IMG/VR virus record: IMGVR_UViG_3300005613_004658
Span: 1-25,610 of that record
Strand: one strand, 5' to 3'
DNA: 25,610 nucleotides
Source of the DNA: a virus
Below, one piece after another: positions 15,501 through 22,625 of the stretch. How positions within the stretch are numbered: the first letter of the stretch is position 1; each line of letters starts with the position of its first letter. The notes below the pieces were generated by a model. That model was not told where the DNA came from, searched no databases, and was given only the letters and a program-made list of their open reading frames with translations. Both the position numbers and the translations under genes were made by a program.

Positions 15501-18029
15501 GGTCAGACCCTTCTCAGATGTTGGATTGGAAAATTCTCTCTTCGGGTGAATCCCACCATATTCTGAGTTTCCTCTCTGGGTAATGTAGATTCTCTTCTTC
15601 CTTGTCAGATCGTCTCTCAGTCCTGAAGCGGTAGCTTTCCAGTTGAAGTATGGATGAGATCCGACTCGATACTGATCCTCTCCAATGAAGTCTTTCAAAT
15701 TCTGAGAATGGTTTGGATTAATGGCGTAATCTTCACCGACAATCTTGAAATAATCCAGTTGAGTTTGATTGTGCATTCCATCGATGAAATAATTAAACCT
15801 AGCTCCACCAGAGGTATCATTTCCAGAGGCCTTTGCATCGAATGGTGTATCTCCAGGGAGATCAGATTGCATCCCCTTGGCTGCGAAACATGGAATGTAC
15901 TGGGGCTGATGATCTGTCCAATCCTCTGAATCGACTGTAATCTTGAGCGTAATATTATCAAATGAAAGAGTTGGATAGGGATCAAAGGATTGGAATGTAG
16001 CATCGGTTGAATTATTAGGATTAAATGGAGCCTCTTTAGAGTATGGGTAAATGAAATCTGTGATGGTTGCTCCAGTCAAGTTGAGATTGCTGAGAGGAAT
16101 GAGAGATGTGATAGTAGCTGAAGTAGTGCCCTCATTTTCAATCTTATCAATCATGCAGGCGATCTGAATTTCTTCTGTGTTATAGATTGTAGATGACGAG
16201 ACATCGGATGGATCCAGTTCAGATCGGAAAGCTCTGGCTGGGAAAAGAAGCTCTTGGACTGCTGCAGTTTGGTCTGTTTTGATAATCTGACCGAACATAA
16301 TATCTCCCTGGACCAGATACTGAGCATCTGATCCAATATTCTGAACATCGAAAGTAATGGACCGTTTCACGTATGGATGAGAATCTGATCTGTTGAGAAG
16401 GCCTCGAATCTGAGATTGAGAAAGTGTAACCCGATCTAGAAAAGTTACTGGGTCCAAAGTTTTAAGAGTTTCTTCGGTGACTTCCTGTCCCTCTCTGTTC
16501 TGATAAATGTAAGGCTGAAATGGATCCTGTGCTCCTCCAAACTGAACCATCTCTGTTTCGTTGACTGTAAAAATCTCACATCTCATCGGAGCTGAATCCC
16601 AGGAATCACCATTTCTGAGATAGTCGACCTGAGGACAATACTTATCTTTTGTCTTGGCGGGCTGTCCAGGTTTAGGAATGCATAGATCTCGACGGTACGG
16701 ATACTCGGTGTATGGGAGGGCGTTTTGATAAGGATACCATGGATCATCTTGGATCATAGAAGTTCCTGCTTCTGAAGTGAAAGTATTTCTAACATTATTC
16801 TCTCCAGTGTATCCAACATTGGTATGACTCAGATCCATTCTGATATTGTGACCATTTGGACCATAAATCCCATCCTCAAAATCAAAATGAGAAGTATCGA
16901 AAGCTGGGTTAGATTGGACAGCTGATGTGCCGGCGTCATAGGTTTGGTAGGATGGAGCGAAATAGAATGAGTATGAACACCGGTCAAAATCATATTGAGA
17001 AACCGAAGTTCCTGAAGCGTTCCAAATAATGTCTCTAGTTGGATCAGCACAATTTCCCCTGAACTCTTCTCCGCAAATATCTGACCTCACCCCACCCTGA
17101 TAATTCATGTCATCTTTTTGACCTTCGAGAGGAACGACATCACCAGCTCCTTCATAGGCTACCTCGTAAGCATTTAGTTTTGTTTGCTGGTAGTATGTCT
17201 CACCTCCGGCAGATGTTCCAACATATGAGTTGAGATATGCTACACCAGTGCATGTTTTGTATGTTTCAGAAGTTGTGTCTGTGTAATAGAGGGAACCTCC
17301 CAGCTCAAAATTATCTCCAGAAATATAGTTTCCTCCGTCAGCAAGTAAAAGATCCCCTCCTGTTTTTGTGGTGATGATGGTTGTATCTGCGAAGTCAAAA
17401 TATTGAACAGTTGAGACTCCAAAATAATTTCGGTTAAAAGTCGCCTGACGACCGGTTGGATCTTTCTCGGCCGATGCGTTCCGATGGACGATGTCCTTGA
17501 AAACCACGGTCATATTGGGTTGAACTTCTGTTGTCCAATCTCCAGAACACACAATATTAATCCCACCCCCGGCGTCATCATCAAGGTATGCAAGTTGCGA
17601 GGATGGAATTGACTTAGTGAAAAGATCCATCCCTGCAGAATGAACTGGATTATGCTGAACCATACAGTCATAATAATTGGTGAGAGGAACTGAGATTTCT
17701 GGAGTTTCTAGGGAAAGACATTCATTGGGGTTCTCTAGAGATGCAGTCTGGAGACGATCATCAGCTGCTGTTCTTTCTGGTTTCTGTTGCCACATGGCAG
17801 TTTGTGGTACGGTGTATCCAATAGAAAATGTTTCATTAATATCATCGGTCAACTCGATTGAATTGTCCGTGATACCCTGTTTGTTGATAAATGATGAAAT
17901 AACTTGAACTGTCGATCCTGCCGGAATTATAGTTCCTTCGTTGAGTTTATAAGTCCACTCATTGTTCTTCTCATCATTGTTAGATATACTATTAACTCTT
18001 GATGCGTCAATATAAAGAGGACTAGCCAT
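12567..18029 (-). CDS. Giant virion structural protein, 1,820 aa
   Basis: The frame opens at 18065, but ATG 18029 (MASPLYIDASR) follows an AAAAGAA leader and begins the conserved domain. This one gene takes about a fifth of the genome. Residues 1-75 (YIDASRVNS...IIPAGSTVQVISSF) match the N-terminal domain of the 602-residue protein. Near residue 1030-1050 is 'I-P-K-G-V-Y-S-I-P-G-F-L-D-K-F', matching that protein's R-G-T-Y element. The last folded part (LLLNSINIKIL...SSIIIRIDLPQP) matches its C terminus, followed by a Pro-rich and then charged tail. The body is Asn/Asp/Ser/Tyr/Thr-rich with no catalytic motif. It is probably a vertex, fibre or large minor capsid protein. Confidence 0.8.
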   Translation of the reverse strand: MASPLYIDASRVNSISNNDEKNNEWTYKLNEGTIIPAGSTVQVISSFINKQGITDNSIELTDDINETFSIGYTVPQTAMWQQKPERTAADDRLQTASLENPNECLSLETPEISVPLTNYYDCMVQHNPVHSAGMDLFTKSIPSSQLAYLDDDAGGGINIVCSGDWTTEVQPNMTVVFKDIVHRNASAEKDPTGRQATFNRNYFGVSTVQYFDFADTTIITTKTGGDLLLADGGNYISGDNFELGGSLYYTDTTSETYKTCTGVAYLNSYVGTSAGGETYYQQTKLNAYEVAYEGAGDVVPLEGQKDDMNYQGGVRSDICGEEFRGNCADPTRDIIWNASGTSVSQYDFDRCSYSFYFAPSYQTYDAGTSAVQSNPAFDTSHFDFEDGIYGPNGHNIRMDLSHTNVGYTGENNVRNTFTSEAGTSMIQDDPWYPYQNALPYTEYPYRRDLCIPKPGQPAKTKDKYCPQVDYLRNGDSWDSAPMRCEIFTVNETEMVQFGGAQDPFQPYIYQNREGQEVTEETLKTLDPVTFLDRVTLSQSQIRGLLNRSDSHPYVKRSITFDVQNIGSDAQYLVQGDIMFGQIIKTDQTAAVQELLFPARAFRSELDPSDVSSSTIYNTEEIQIACMIDKIENEGTTSATITSLIPLSNLNLTGATITDFIYPYSKEAPFNPNNSTDATFQSFDPYPTLSFDNITLKITVDSEDWTDHQPQYIPCFAAKGMQSDLPGDTPFDAKASGNDTSGGARFNYFIDGMHNQTQLDYFKIVGEDYAINPNHSQNLKDFIGEDQYRVGSHPYFNWKATASGLRDDLTRKKRIYITQRGNSEYGGIHPKREFSNPTSEKGLTNFQANYQDNLQTSNYLFGSTRHCSMGALRPPGDREFSQGQVVTSIPTNSSGTAQPENNGITPLYEVLQDFDIDDPSNVLKLKIPEERAPNTMIQGIPATLPVDPITNPAKTQETPFGTKNSDHVPNCNSALGDYELYPYSTPATNMMDTGGTNDPLCLVQLQAIIEDYSSNYNDYVLRPLTTDINIQIPKGVYSIPGFLDKFNSQIQDLDLDDNQELSTLDNNKTVRRFTPLQGQIISGGQVSLINDFTEDTHNRTIYSSDPDALFNTNPLVIAIRVQDYNDLCRAWQMTGTAQGVSFYLKGEDSQENCYLNGSTVIGGGSYVWYNFRDKCYWAEFVDKYSDKIENIIEATEDEDLENFDTQFYFSENTDLDDTRGNPWSYGALATLGIGDGGVRPIAYPEQSTLSQYKIEGNIEAKIDKLRNYNATQKGIYVGAPDFALSYNQDNGFFSLSNLHWGVRVPTVDLVGETAYPDSAINQKAILYRSYSQLLGGDYQIMGQDSDLRTFIKNSLQTPQDQISGIFIFNLAKRTSQEEGDFINSDSVEIGRIYNDYFSNNEVAEEAWKNTIWARLGFAYSTFNTQQDNRLASYYLQKVSTTENTSNPLTSQTSYFSTTYADTIATVKSRTRQVLCTNLSTGAAFNDVSDSIDDNYLPGVTTGEQIDSKALETIASAPGTTEGQDNTLVRLYNNASISSVRSMSGGYVYYPIKLGNWDTFDGTVNYTAANISAPADGYIFQSPRNGITYITSKSGSAIPEDEQLAYNRSYEFAATTVPSYNPTTYYSKTYDQAVDGTTFPVAYSMDNYAYLLYGAMGLVQESQFNLSNGIFRDRSFTLEGSMFLASQSTPILSSSDDIQADSLPTLTENGYYIITSDIVKQADSIKGDVQLPILGVAPISSLSSQDYLTAFNNMPHTINQDLLLNSINIKILNADLTNPTLEKNSSIIIRIDLPQPSPQPPLPLTNEAALEEQKKEMAGEIK

Positions 18030-18054
18030 TTCTTTTATTACGATAAAAGAAATG
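18027..18054 (-). promoter_or_regulatory. Start-codon hairpin before the giant structural gene
   Basis: CATTTCTTTTAT (18027-18038) and ATAAAAGAAATG (18043-18054) are a perfect 12-bp inverted repeat with loop TACG. It is the longest stem of the series. The start codon of the giant gene is inside one arm. Confidence 0.65.
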
Positions 18055-18061
18055 GGGGATC

Positions 18062-18499
18062 TCAACTTATGATAACACCTTTATTAGATTTATTGATGTT
18101 TTCTAGGAGTAATTGACTGATGATTTTGTCCTTTACAAGGAGAACATGAACAATCTCTTTTTCAATGGGGGTCCAATCCTTTCGGGGCTTTTTTGGTCTC
18201 CAGGAATATACATTATTGTGAAGGAGATTCCATCCTAACATCCGACCGTATTCTTCAACTTTGGAATTGACTTCACATTCAATTTCATCCATCTTATAAT
18301 CTAGAATAACGTCATAAACCATACAATCAAATTCATCAGTGATCATTTTCTGAACGATAGAATATGCCATATCATGCAATCTCTGAGTTCTCTCATAATC
18401 CTTCGGTTCCACGTATCGAATAATGTCTATCAATTCTTTCTTCCTTTGCTTGAGAGCTTTCTTAGCTGCCTTATCTTTGCTCCCTTTGTAGACATGCAT
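18062..18499 (-). CDS. Unknown helical protein, 145 aa
   Basis: Starts MHVYKGSKDKAAKKALKQRK. A basic N-terminal helix is followed by a likely all-helical body (YERTQRLHDMAYSIVQKMI; DVILDYKMDEIECEVNSKV). A Trp-containing loop (LGWNLLHNNVYSWRPKKPRK) follows, and then a hydrophobic C-terminal helix (EIVHVLLVKDKIISQLLLEN). I do not recognise it. It is between capsid-like protein 2 and the giant structural protein, so an assembly or virion role is plausible by context. Hairpins lie on both sides. Confidence 0.7.
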   Translation of the reverse strand: MHVYKGSKDKAAKKALKQRKKELIDIIRYVEPKDYERTQRLHDMAYSIVQKMITDEFDCMVYDVILDYKMDEIECEVNSKVEEYGRMLGWNLLHNNVYSWRPKKPRKDWTPIEKEIVHVLLVKDKIISQLLLENINKSNKGVIIS

Positions 18500-18521
18500 A
18501 ATTATTTTTTTAAATAATTAT
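18498..18521 (-). promoter_or_regulatory. Start-codon hairpin before the 145-residue gene
   Basis: ATAATTATTT (18498-18507) and AAATAATTAT (18512-18521) form a perfect 10-bp stem with loop TTTT. The start codon overlaps the end of one arm. All-A/T composition raises the chance of a random match, but its position fits the series. Confidence 0.5.
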
Positions 18522-18548
18522 TCTTTTAAACATTTAGATTCACTGCGC

Positions 18549-19988
18549 TCATTGACTTTTGACCAAAGTCTGAGTATTGAACAGAGCATTATTCCTAACG
18601 AAGATCTGCTGGAGCAGAGACTGGTCAGCATACGAATCCAGAAGGTTTCCATTCTGAGTATTGACCCCAGAGTCCAGGAGAAGGGTGTAATCCTGGTTGC
18701 GGAATGACTGAACCAGACCAATCCCAGCCGTGTAATCGATACCCACACCCACCGAATCCTGAGCAAGATTGGTAGATGTCGTCGGAGAAGCCCCAGATTG
18801 AGCCAGTTCCATTTGGGCCATAACATCATTTGTAAGTGCCAAGGTAGCCGACGTAAACGCTGGGAGTAGACCATCCCTGAGAGCCCTCTCGAACTGGAGA
18901 CGGACCTCAATGGCTGGGTTAGCCAGAGCAGGGTAACTGTAATTAACCACATCCTCGGCGGTTCGAGTGGCGTAGTTAGGAACCGACTTCATCGGGAACT
19001 TAAGTGGGTAGCGGGCGTTGTTCTTAGACTGGTTCACCTCGCGGACACCAGGTGGCATGACGAAGGAATACTGAGATTGGTTGAAATTGTTGGTCTGATC
19101 CTGAAGAAGGAAAACAGATGTGATGCCCTTGACAAACTGAGCCTGAGGAGTGATCTGAGTAGCTGATCGAGACGAATGGACGTCCTGAAGAAGATTGATC
19201 TGATCATCCATCTGAATCTCCACGCTGTACTGTTTGAGCATGTCAGCATCTGGAACAACATAGCGACCCTCTAGGCGAAGATCCTGCAGAACATATCGGT
19301 AAGCCGAGATAGAAGTGGTTTGAGCAGTCGCCACACCATTTTGGAAAGTAGCGAAGAACGCACTTTCTGGGGCTAGATAGAGAGAGATCTGAAGACCTCC
19401 AAGATAATCCTCACCAAGATGGAGGAGCTTATTTTGGAAGAGATCCACATCCAACTTGATCGTGAACTCTTGACCCTTATCCTGATCCTGGGTGACGTTA
19501 GAATTGTCAGAAATCATGAACCGACGCTGAGCCTCCGGAGCATTCTCGCCGAGAGAGAAAGATCGGCATGGAAGAGAGTTTCGGAAATCTGACTTGATCC
19601 CAAATCGACTCTCACGGAGGGAGAGATACTGAGAATAGTTGGTAACAGAGGTAAGCTCAGCCTGAGTCTTCTTGGATTGGATAATGACCTTATCAATGGC
19701 ACACTTAACACCTCCGAAAATGGGGATGGTCACAGCCGTAGCACTGGTCATCTGAGCAGAATCAGCCTCATCACCGATGTTATCAAGACCAACGGTGTTG
19801 GGGGAAACAATAGTGCTGGAGTCAGACCTGACCTGAAAACGACCCCTAAGACGAAGAGATACCGTCTCCAGAAGTGCCTGTTGCGAAGGAACGGTAAACT
19901 TGATAATTGGGTATCCAGCTCGAGGACTGAATCCCGAGCTTGTCTCGTTGATAGCCGGGAGAGAAAAATTGATCTTCCTGGGAGCCAT
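18549..19988 (-). CDS. Major capsid protein candidate 2 (double jelly roll type), 479 aa
   Basis: Starts MAPRKINFSLPAINETSSGF. Strand-rich with Gln/Asn/Ser-rich loops. The segment FTIKLDVDLFQNKLLHLGED, followed by LGGLQISLYL at about 173-205, occupies the same residue position as the equivalent 'PLG...L.I.V.' segments in the other two capsid candidates (about 175-208). A later YPLKFPMKSVPNY and a long C-terminal helical/Gln-rich tail follow. No close sequence identity to the other two is visible by eye, so a double-jelly-roll assignment rests on size, composition, layout and adjacency to candidate 3. It could also be a paralogous minor hexon. Confidence 0.6.
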   Translation of the reverse strand: MAPRKINFSLPAINETSSGFSPRAGYPIIKFTVPSQQALLETVSLRLRGRFQVRSDSSTIVSPNTVGLDNIGDEADSAQMTSATAVTIPIFGGVKCAIDKVIIQSKKTQAELTSVTNYSQYLSLRESRFGIKSDFRNSLPCRSFSLGENAPEAQRRFMISDNSNVTQDQDKGQEFTIKLDVDLFQNKLLHLGEDYLGGLQISLYLAPESAFFATFQNGVATAQTTSISAYRYVLQDLRLEGRYVVPDADMLKQYSVEIQMDDQINLLQDVHSSRSATQITPQAQFVKGITSVFLLQDQTNNFNQSQYSFVMPPGVREVNQSKNNARYPLKFPMKSVPNYATRTAEDVVNYSYPALANPAIEVRLQFERALRDGLLPAFTSATLALTNDVMAQMELAQSGASPTTSTNLAQDSVGVGIDYTAGIGLVQSFRNQDYTLLLDSGVNTQNGNLLDSYADQSLLQQIFVRNNALFNTQTLVKSQ

Positions 19989-19994
19989 CTTCTT

Positions 19995-20024
19995 TTTACC
20001 TAGATTTAAAAAAATATAGGTAAA
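19995..20024 (-). promoter_or_regulatory. Hairpin between capsid-like genes 3 and 2
   Basis: TTTACCTA (19995-20002) and TAGGTAAA (20017-20024) form an 8-bp stem with a 14-base A/T loop, 6 bases upstream of the capsid-like protein 2 start on the minus strand. A further TTTAGGTAA lies at 20033-20041, giving an alternative pairing partner. Confidence 0.45.
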
Positions 20025-20041
20025 TTTAAAAATTTAGGTAA

Positions 20042-21631
20042 TTACAGGATCAGAGTGACCCCGGACGAATCAACTCTGGCGATCCTGTCAGACCAGACAA
20101 AGGTATTGACCCTGGTGATATTTGAGCGAGTGGCTGAAAATCCGAGACGGATAGAAGGCTCCGTATCCTTGAGATTGTAGACATAGTTACCACGAGCCAG
20201 CTCACGGCAGACCAGGAAAGTGTTAGAATAAGAATCAAGGTTAGATGCCTCACCATCCCCGAAAGACTCAACAGGAGAACCCATGGCAGAGAAAGCCTTC
20301 TGCAGCTCATTGAAAGTCTGGGGACGATCCTGATGACGACGTGGGTCGTATGACTGGAGAGGATAGAGTCTATTGTTAATAAAGAACTGGACCGAGTTCA
20401 GATTGAGAGTGTCTGGATCACTGCCAAGGAAATAGGAAGGGGCGGACTCATCTAGTTCCTCACTGGAATCATAGAGGAGAGCCATGATAGACTTAGCCAT
20501 ACTCGAAACGGAATGGATCTCAACTTGGTGACGCCTCTCAGAAGCCGGAATAGAGTCAAAGAAAAGTTCATAAGTCCGGAACTGATAGTCGGTGTTCTTA
20601 TTGAGAGATCCAAGATCTGAAGGAACCACTTGCATAGTTCGGAGCTCGCAACCTTCAACTGCATAGTTAAGAGCCGAGGCCCACTGAGAAGCTGTGGTGG
20701 ACACACGGGCTGAGGTTCCGGAACAGTCCACCACATTGGAGAATGTGGCGTGCATCGAAGTTCCAACGTTTGACATAGCCGCGATGGTGGTCGAGGCCAC
20801 GTCGACCCCACCGTCAAAAGCCATGGTCTGACCGACGACAAGACCAGAGCTCTCAATGTCAGTGTCCTCTATGGCCAGGATAGACGTTGTGGCACCCTGG
20901 ACACAAGGAATGCCTGTGGCGGAAGCGATAGAAGGAGTGGCGATTGGTTCACGGAGTGGGAGGCCATTCAAAAGAGGAACAAGAGGAACACATGCTGGCT
21001 GAGCGTTAGACAGGGTCATTTCAATACGGAGACCTCCCAGAAGCATGACTGGGGTGAGCTTCTCCTCCTGGAAGCAAGAGAAAATACCAAGCTTGAGAGG
21101 AACACAAACCTGCCATTGAGGGAAAACACCAGCAGAAGTGGTGGCTGGGTTACCATCCTCATCGATTGGAGAGAAAACTGAGTTATAAATCTTGTCTGAA
21201 TTTCCATCACTGAACCTCACTCGACGGGCAATGGCGTCTGTGTTATCAACCTCAAGGGAGAATGGCTCAGCTACCATCCCCTCAACTGTCTGCTGAACAC
21301 CATGTGAGGCGTGGGAATATTGGTCGAGGAGCCACATCGCCTGGTTATAATTCTGAAGATGTTCAAGCTGCTGGCCAGTTTCCATTGAGAAAACAGTCAC
21401 ATCCTGAATTAGAGCCTGTCCAGAAGTGGCTAGCATCCACCTAAGCGGGGTAGAGGAATTATTTCTAACTGTAAAGACCAGATAAGTTTCTCCTCGAGCT
21501 GCTTTGATCATTCCAAGATCTGGAGCAATCTCGAACACGATCTTTCCACCAGGAGAAAAAGTAGTACCATTTATAGGAAGAAGTGAGACAGACTGACTCA
21601 GAGGCTGAGAAGGAGCTGACTTCTTCGACAT
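20042..21631 (-). CDS. Major capsid protein candidate 3 (double jelly roll type), 529 aa
   Basis: Starts MSKKSAPSQPLSQSVSLLPI. Strand pairs appear in the first 70 residues (YLVFTVRNNSSTPLRWML). At about 174-205 is VPLKLGIFSCFQEEK...LTPVMLLGGLRIEMTL, the 'PL.LG.F...LP...L.GL.I...L' pattern that typically closes the first jelly roll of these capsids. At about 413-445, FFINNRLYPLQSYDPRRH then FNELQKAF parallels the W-x-I-N-G-V-D-V-Y-P element of capsid candidate 1. These two parallels make it a strong double-jelly-roll candidate. It is transcribed just before candidate 2 with only 53 bases between them. Confidence 0.7.
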   Translation of the reverse strand: MSKKSAPSQPLSQSVSLLPINGTTFSPGGKIVFEIAPDLGMIKAARGETYLVFTVRNNSSTPLRWMLATSGQALIQDVTVFSMETGQQLEHLQNYNQAMWLLDQYSHASHGVQQTVEGMVAEPFSLEVDNTDAIARRVRFSDGNSDKIYNSVFSPIDEDGNPATTSAGVFPQWQVCVPLKLGIFSCFQEEKLTPVMLLGGLRIEMTLSNAQPACVPLVPLLNGLPLREPIATPSIASATGIPCVQGATTSILAIEDTDIESSGLVVGQTMAFDGGVDVASTTIAAMSNVGTSMHATFSNVVDCSGTSARVSTTASQWASALNYAVEGCELRTMQVVPSDLGSLNKNTDYQFRTYELFFDSIPASERRHQVEIHSVSSMAKSIMALLYDSSEELDESAPSYFLGSDPDTLNLNSVQFFINNRLYPLQSYDPRRHQDRPQTFNELQKAFSAMGSPVESFGDGEASNLDSYSNTFLVCRELARGNYVYNLKDTEPSIRLGFSATRSNITRVNTFVWSDRIARVDSSGVTLIL

Positions 21632-21635
21632 CTTG

Positions 21636-21660
21636 ATTTCTTTTATGATGAAAAAGAAAT
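21636..21660 (-). promoter_or_regulatory. Hairpin before capsid-like gene 3
   Basis: ATTTCTTTT (21636-21644) and AAAAGAAAT (21652-21660) form a perfect 9-bp stem with a 7-base loop. It fills the gap between the 170-residue gene stop (21665) and the capsid-like start (21631). The arm sequence resembles that at 18027-18054. Confidence 0.55.
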
Positions 21661-21664
21661 TAAT

Positions 21665-22177
21665 TTACTCATTCTTGACAATCACGAAAGGTTTTTTCAA
21701 ATCTTTTCCTTTTCTTGCCCAGGTTGTAATAGTTGAACCTGAGCATCCTAGGATTTCAGCGGCTGCTTTGTTTGTTGAATATTCTTCCCTTCTAATTTCT
21801 TTGGTCTTGTCGCTATCTTCATAGTAGATCACGGTCCACTTTTTCTTCTTCTCTTTAGGTTTCAACATTTCCAGAGATTCATCAATTGATAAAGTTTCTG
21901 TGGTTCTAGGGGGAGGTTTAACCATCGGAGGAGGTTCTACAACCTTCTTCTTATACTGAACGACTCTTATTTTCTTTTTCGGGCTAGCTACTTTCACAGG
22001 TTCAGGAGTTGGAGGTTTAGGAGTAGGAGGTTTGGGTGGTTCAGGTTCAGGTTCAGGAGTAGGAGGTTTGGGTGTGGGAGGTTTGACCGATTCCTTAATC
22101 TTCTGTAATTCATCATAAACTTGTTCAAGTTCTGCCACCTCAGATTCATAATGAGAAATTAGGTCATCGACTGTCAT
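21665..22177 (-). CDS. Pro-rich linker protein with C-terminal HTH domain, 170 aa
   Basis: The frame opens at 22330, but that part overlaps the upstream gene by 167 bases. ATG 22177 (MTVDDLISHYESEVAELEQV) leaves only a 14-base overlap and begins a clean coiled coil (1-28). A low-complexity PPTPKPPTPEPEPEPP region (about 32-62), a basic stretch and a C-terminal domain at about 112-170 follow. That domain (W-T-V-I-Y-Y...STNKAAAEILGCSGSTITTWARKGK...FVIV) has the strand, helix-turn-helix, strand order of NUMOD1-like DNA-binding domains. Two other proteins here share this plan. It is probably a DNA-binding regulator or genome-binding protein. No nuclease domain is present. Confidence 0.7.
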   Translation of the reverse strand: MTVDDLISHYESEVAELEQVYDELQKIKESVKPPTPKPPTPEPEPEPPKPPTPKPPTPEPVKVASPKKKIRVVQYKKKVVEPPPMVKPPPRTTETLSIDESLEMLKPKEKKKKWTVIYYEDSDKTKEIRREEYSTNKAAAEILGCSGSTITTWARKGKDLKKPFVIVKNE

Positions 22178-22556
22178 CTCCTTCCGATTGGCTGGCCTCG
22201 CCTTCTTCCTCGCCAGACTCATCCTTCTTCTCTTTTGATGGGGGTGGGAAATTTTCAACGATTTCCTCTTCCTCTTCACATTTCTCACAGAGGTGATGAC
22301 CCTCCTGAACGGCATATGGGCAATTTTCACAAATAGCTACTGGGTCAACTTCACCCCTTTCTGGGATGGAATGAAGTTTGAAGATTCTATCGTTTCCAAA
22401 AATCTTAGACTTTTTGACACCCCGTACTGACTCCTCTTCCTTGATTCGGTTTCGGATGGATTGGATGGAGCATCGATATTTTGAGGATAGAGTCTTAACG
22501 GAGAAATGGATCTCTGGATCTTCGACCCCGGCTCTCTTGACAACGTAGATGGTCAT
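22164..22556 (-). CDS. HTH plus zinc-ribbon protein A, 130 aa
   Basis: The frame opens at 22571, but ATG 22556 (MTIYVVKRAG) follows a clean A-run leader and aligns with its paralogue. Residues 1-62 form a strand, helix-turn-helix, strand unit (FSVKTLSSKYRCSIQSIRNR, then KIFGNDRIFKLH). A C-x2-C-x10-C-x2-C zinc ribbon uses C76, C79, C90 and C93 (ICENCPYAVQEGHHLCEKC). The C terminus is strongly acidic. The plus-strand gene at 25179 encodes the same arrangement with identical Cys spacing and the same F-G-N-D-[KR]-[LI]-F motif. It is probably a transcription regulator. It is divergent from the helicase gene, and its 3' end overlaps the next gene. Confidence 0.78.
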   Translation of the reverse strand: MTIYVVKRAGVEDPEIHFSVKTLSSKYRCSIQSIRNRIKEEESVRGVKKSKIFGNDRIFKLHSIPERGEVDPVAICENCPYAVQEGHHLCEKCEEEEEIVENFPPPSKEKKDESGEEEGEASQSEGDDSR

Positions 22557-22625
22557 TTTTTGAAATAGCAAAAATATTTTTTTTAAAAAAAAAGTTTAAA
22601 AAAATAATTTTATAAAAATAAAAAT
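22557..22625. promoter_or_regulatory. Divergent A/T promoter region, regulator A and helicase
   Basis: A 69-base gap of almost pure A and T, with T8 and A9 runs, lies between the regulator A start and the helicase start. The first bases contain ATTTTT and AAAAAT arms (22555-22577). It is expected to carry the promoters of both genes. Specific elements cannot be separated from the A/T background. Confidence 0.45.

Noticed and set aside
18518-18952. Minus-strand 144-residue frame within capsid-like protein 2
   Set aside because: Same-strand shifted frame rich in Arg/Leu/Trp/Ser. The capsid-like frame spans it entirely and is better supported.
20452-20856. Minus-strand 134-residue frame within capsid-like protein 3
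   Set aside because: Shifted-frame shadow of a well-supported structural gene.
21665-22177. Homing endonuclease with NUMOD1 domain
   Set aside because: No nuclease motif (GIY-YIG, HNH, LAGLIDADG) is visible in any of the three HTH proteins, so they are read as stand-alone DNA-binding proteins.
22178-22330. N-terminal extension of the Pro-rich HTH protein
   Set aside because: It would overlap the zinc-ribbon gene by 167 bases and reads as an Arg/Lys-rich shadow of its acidic tail. ATG 22177 begins a clean coiled coil.
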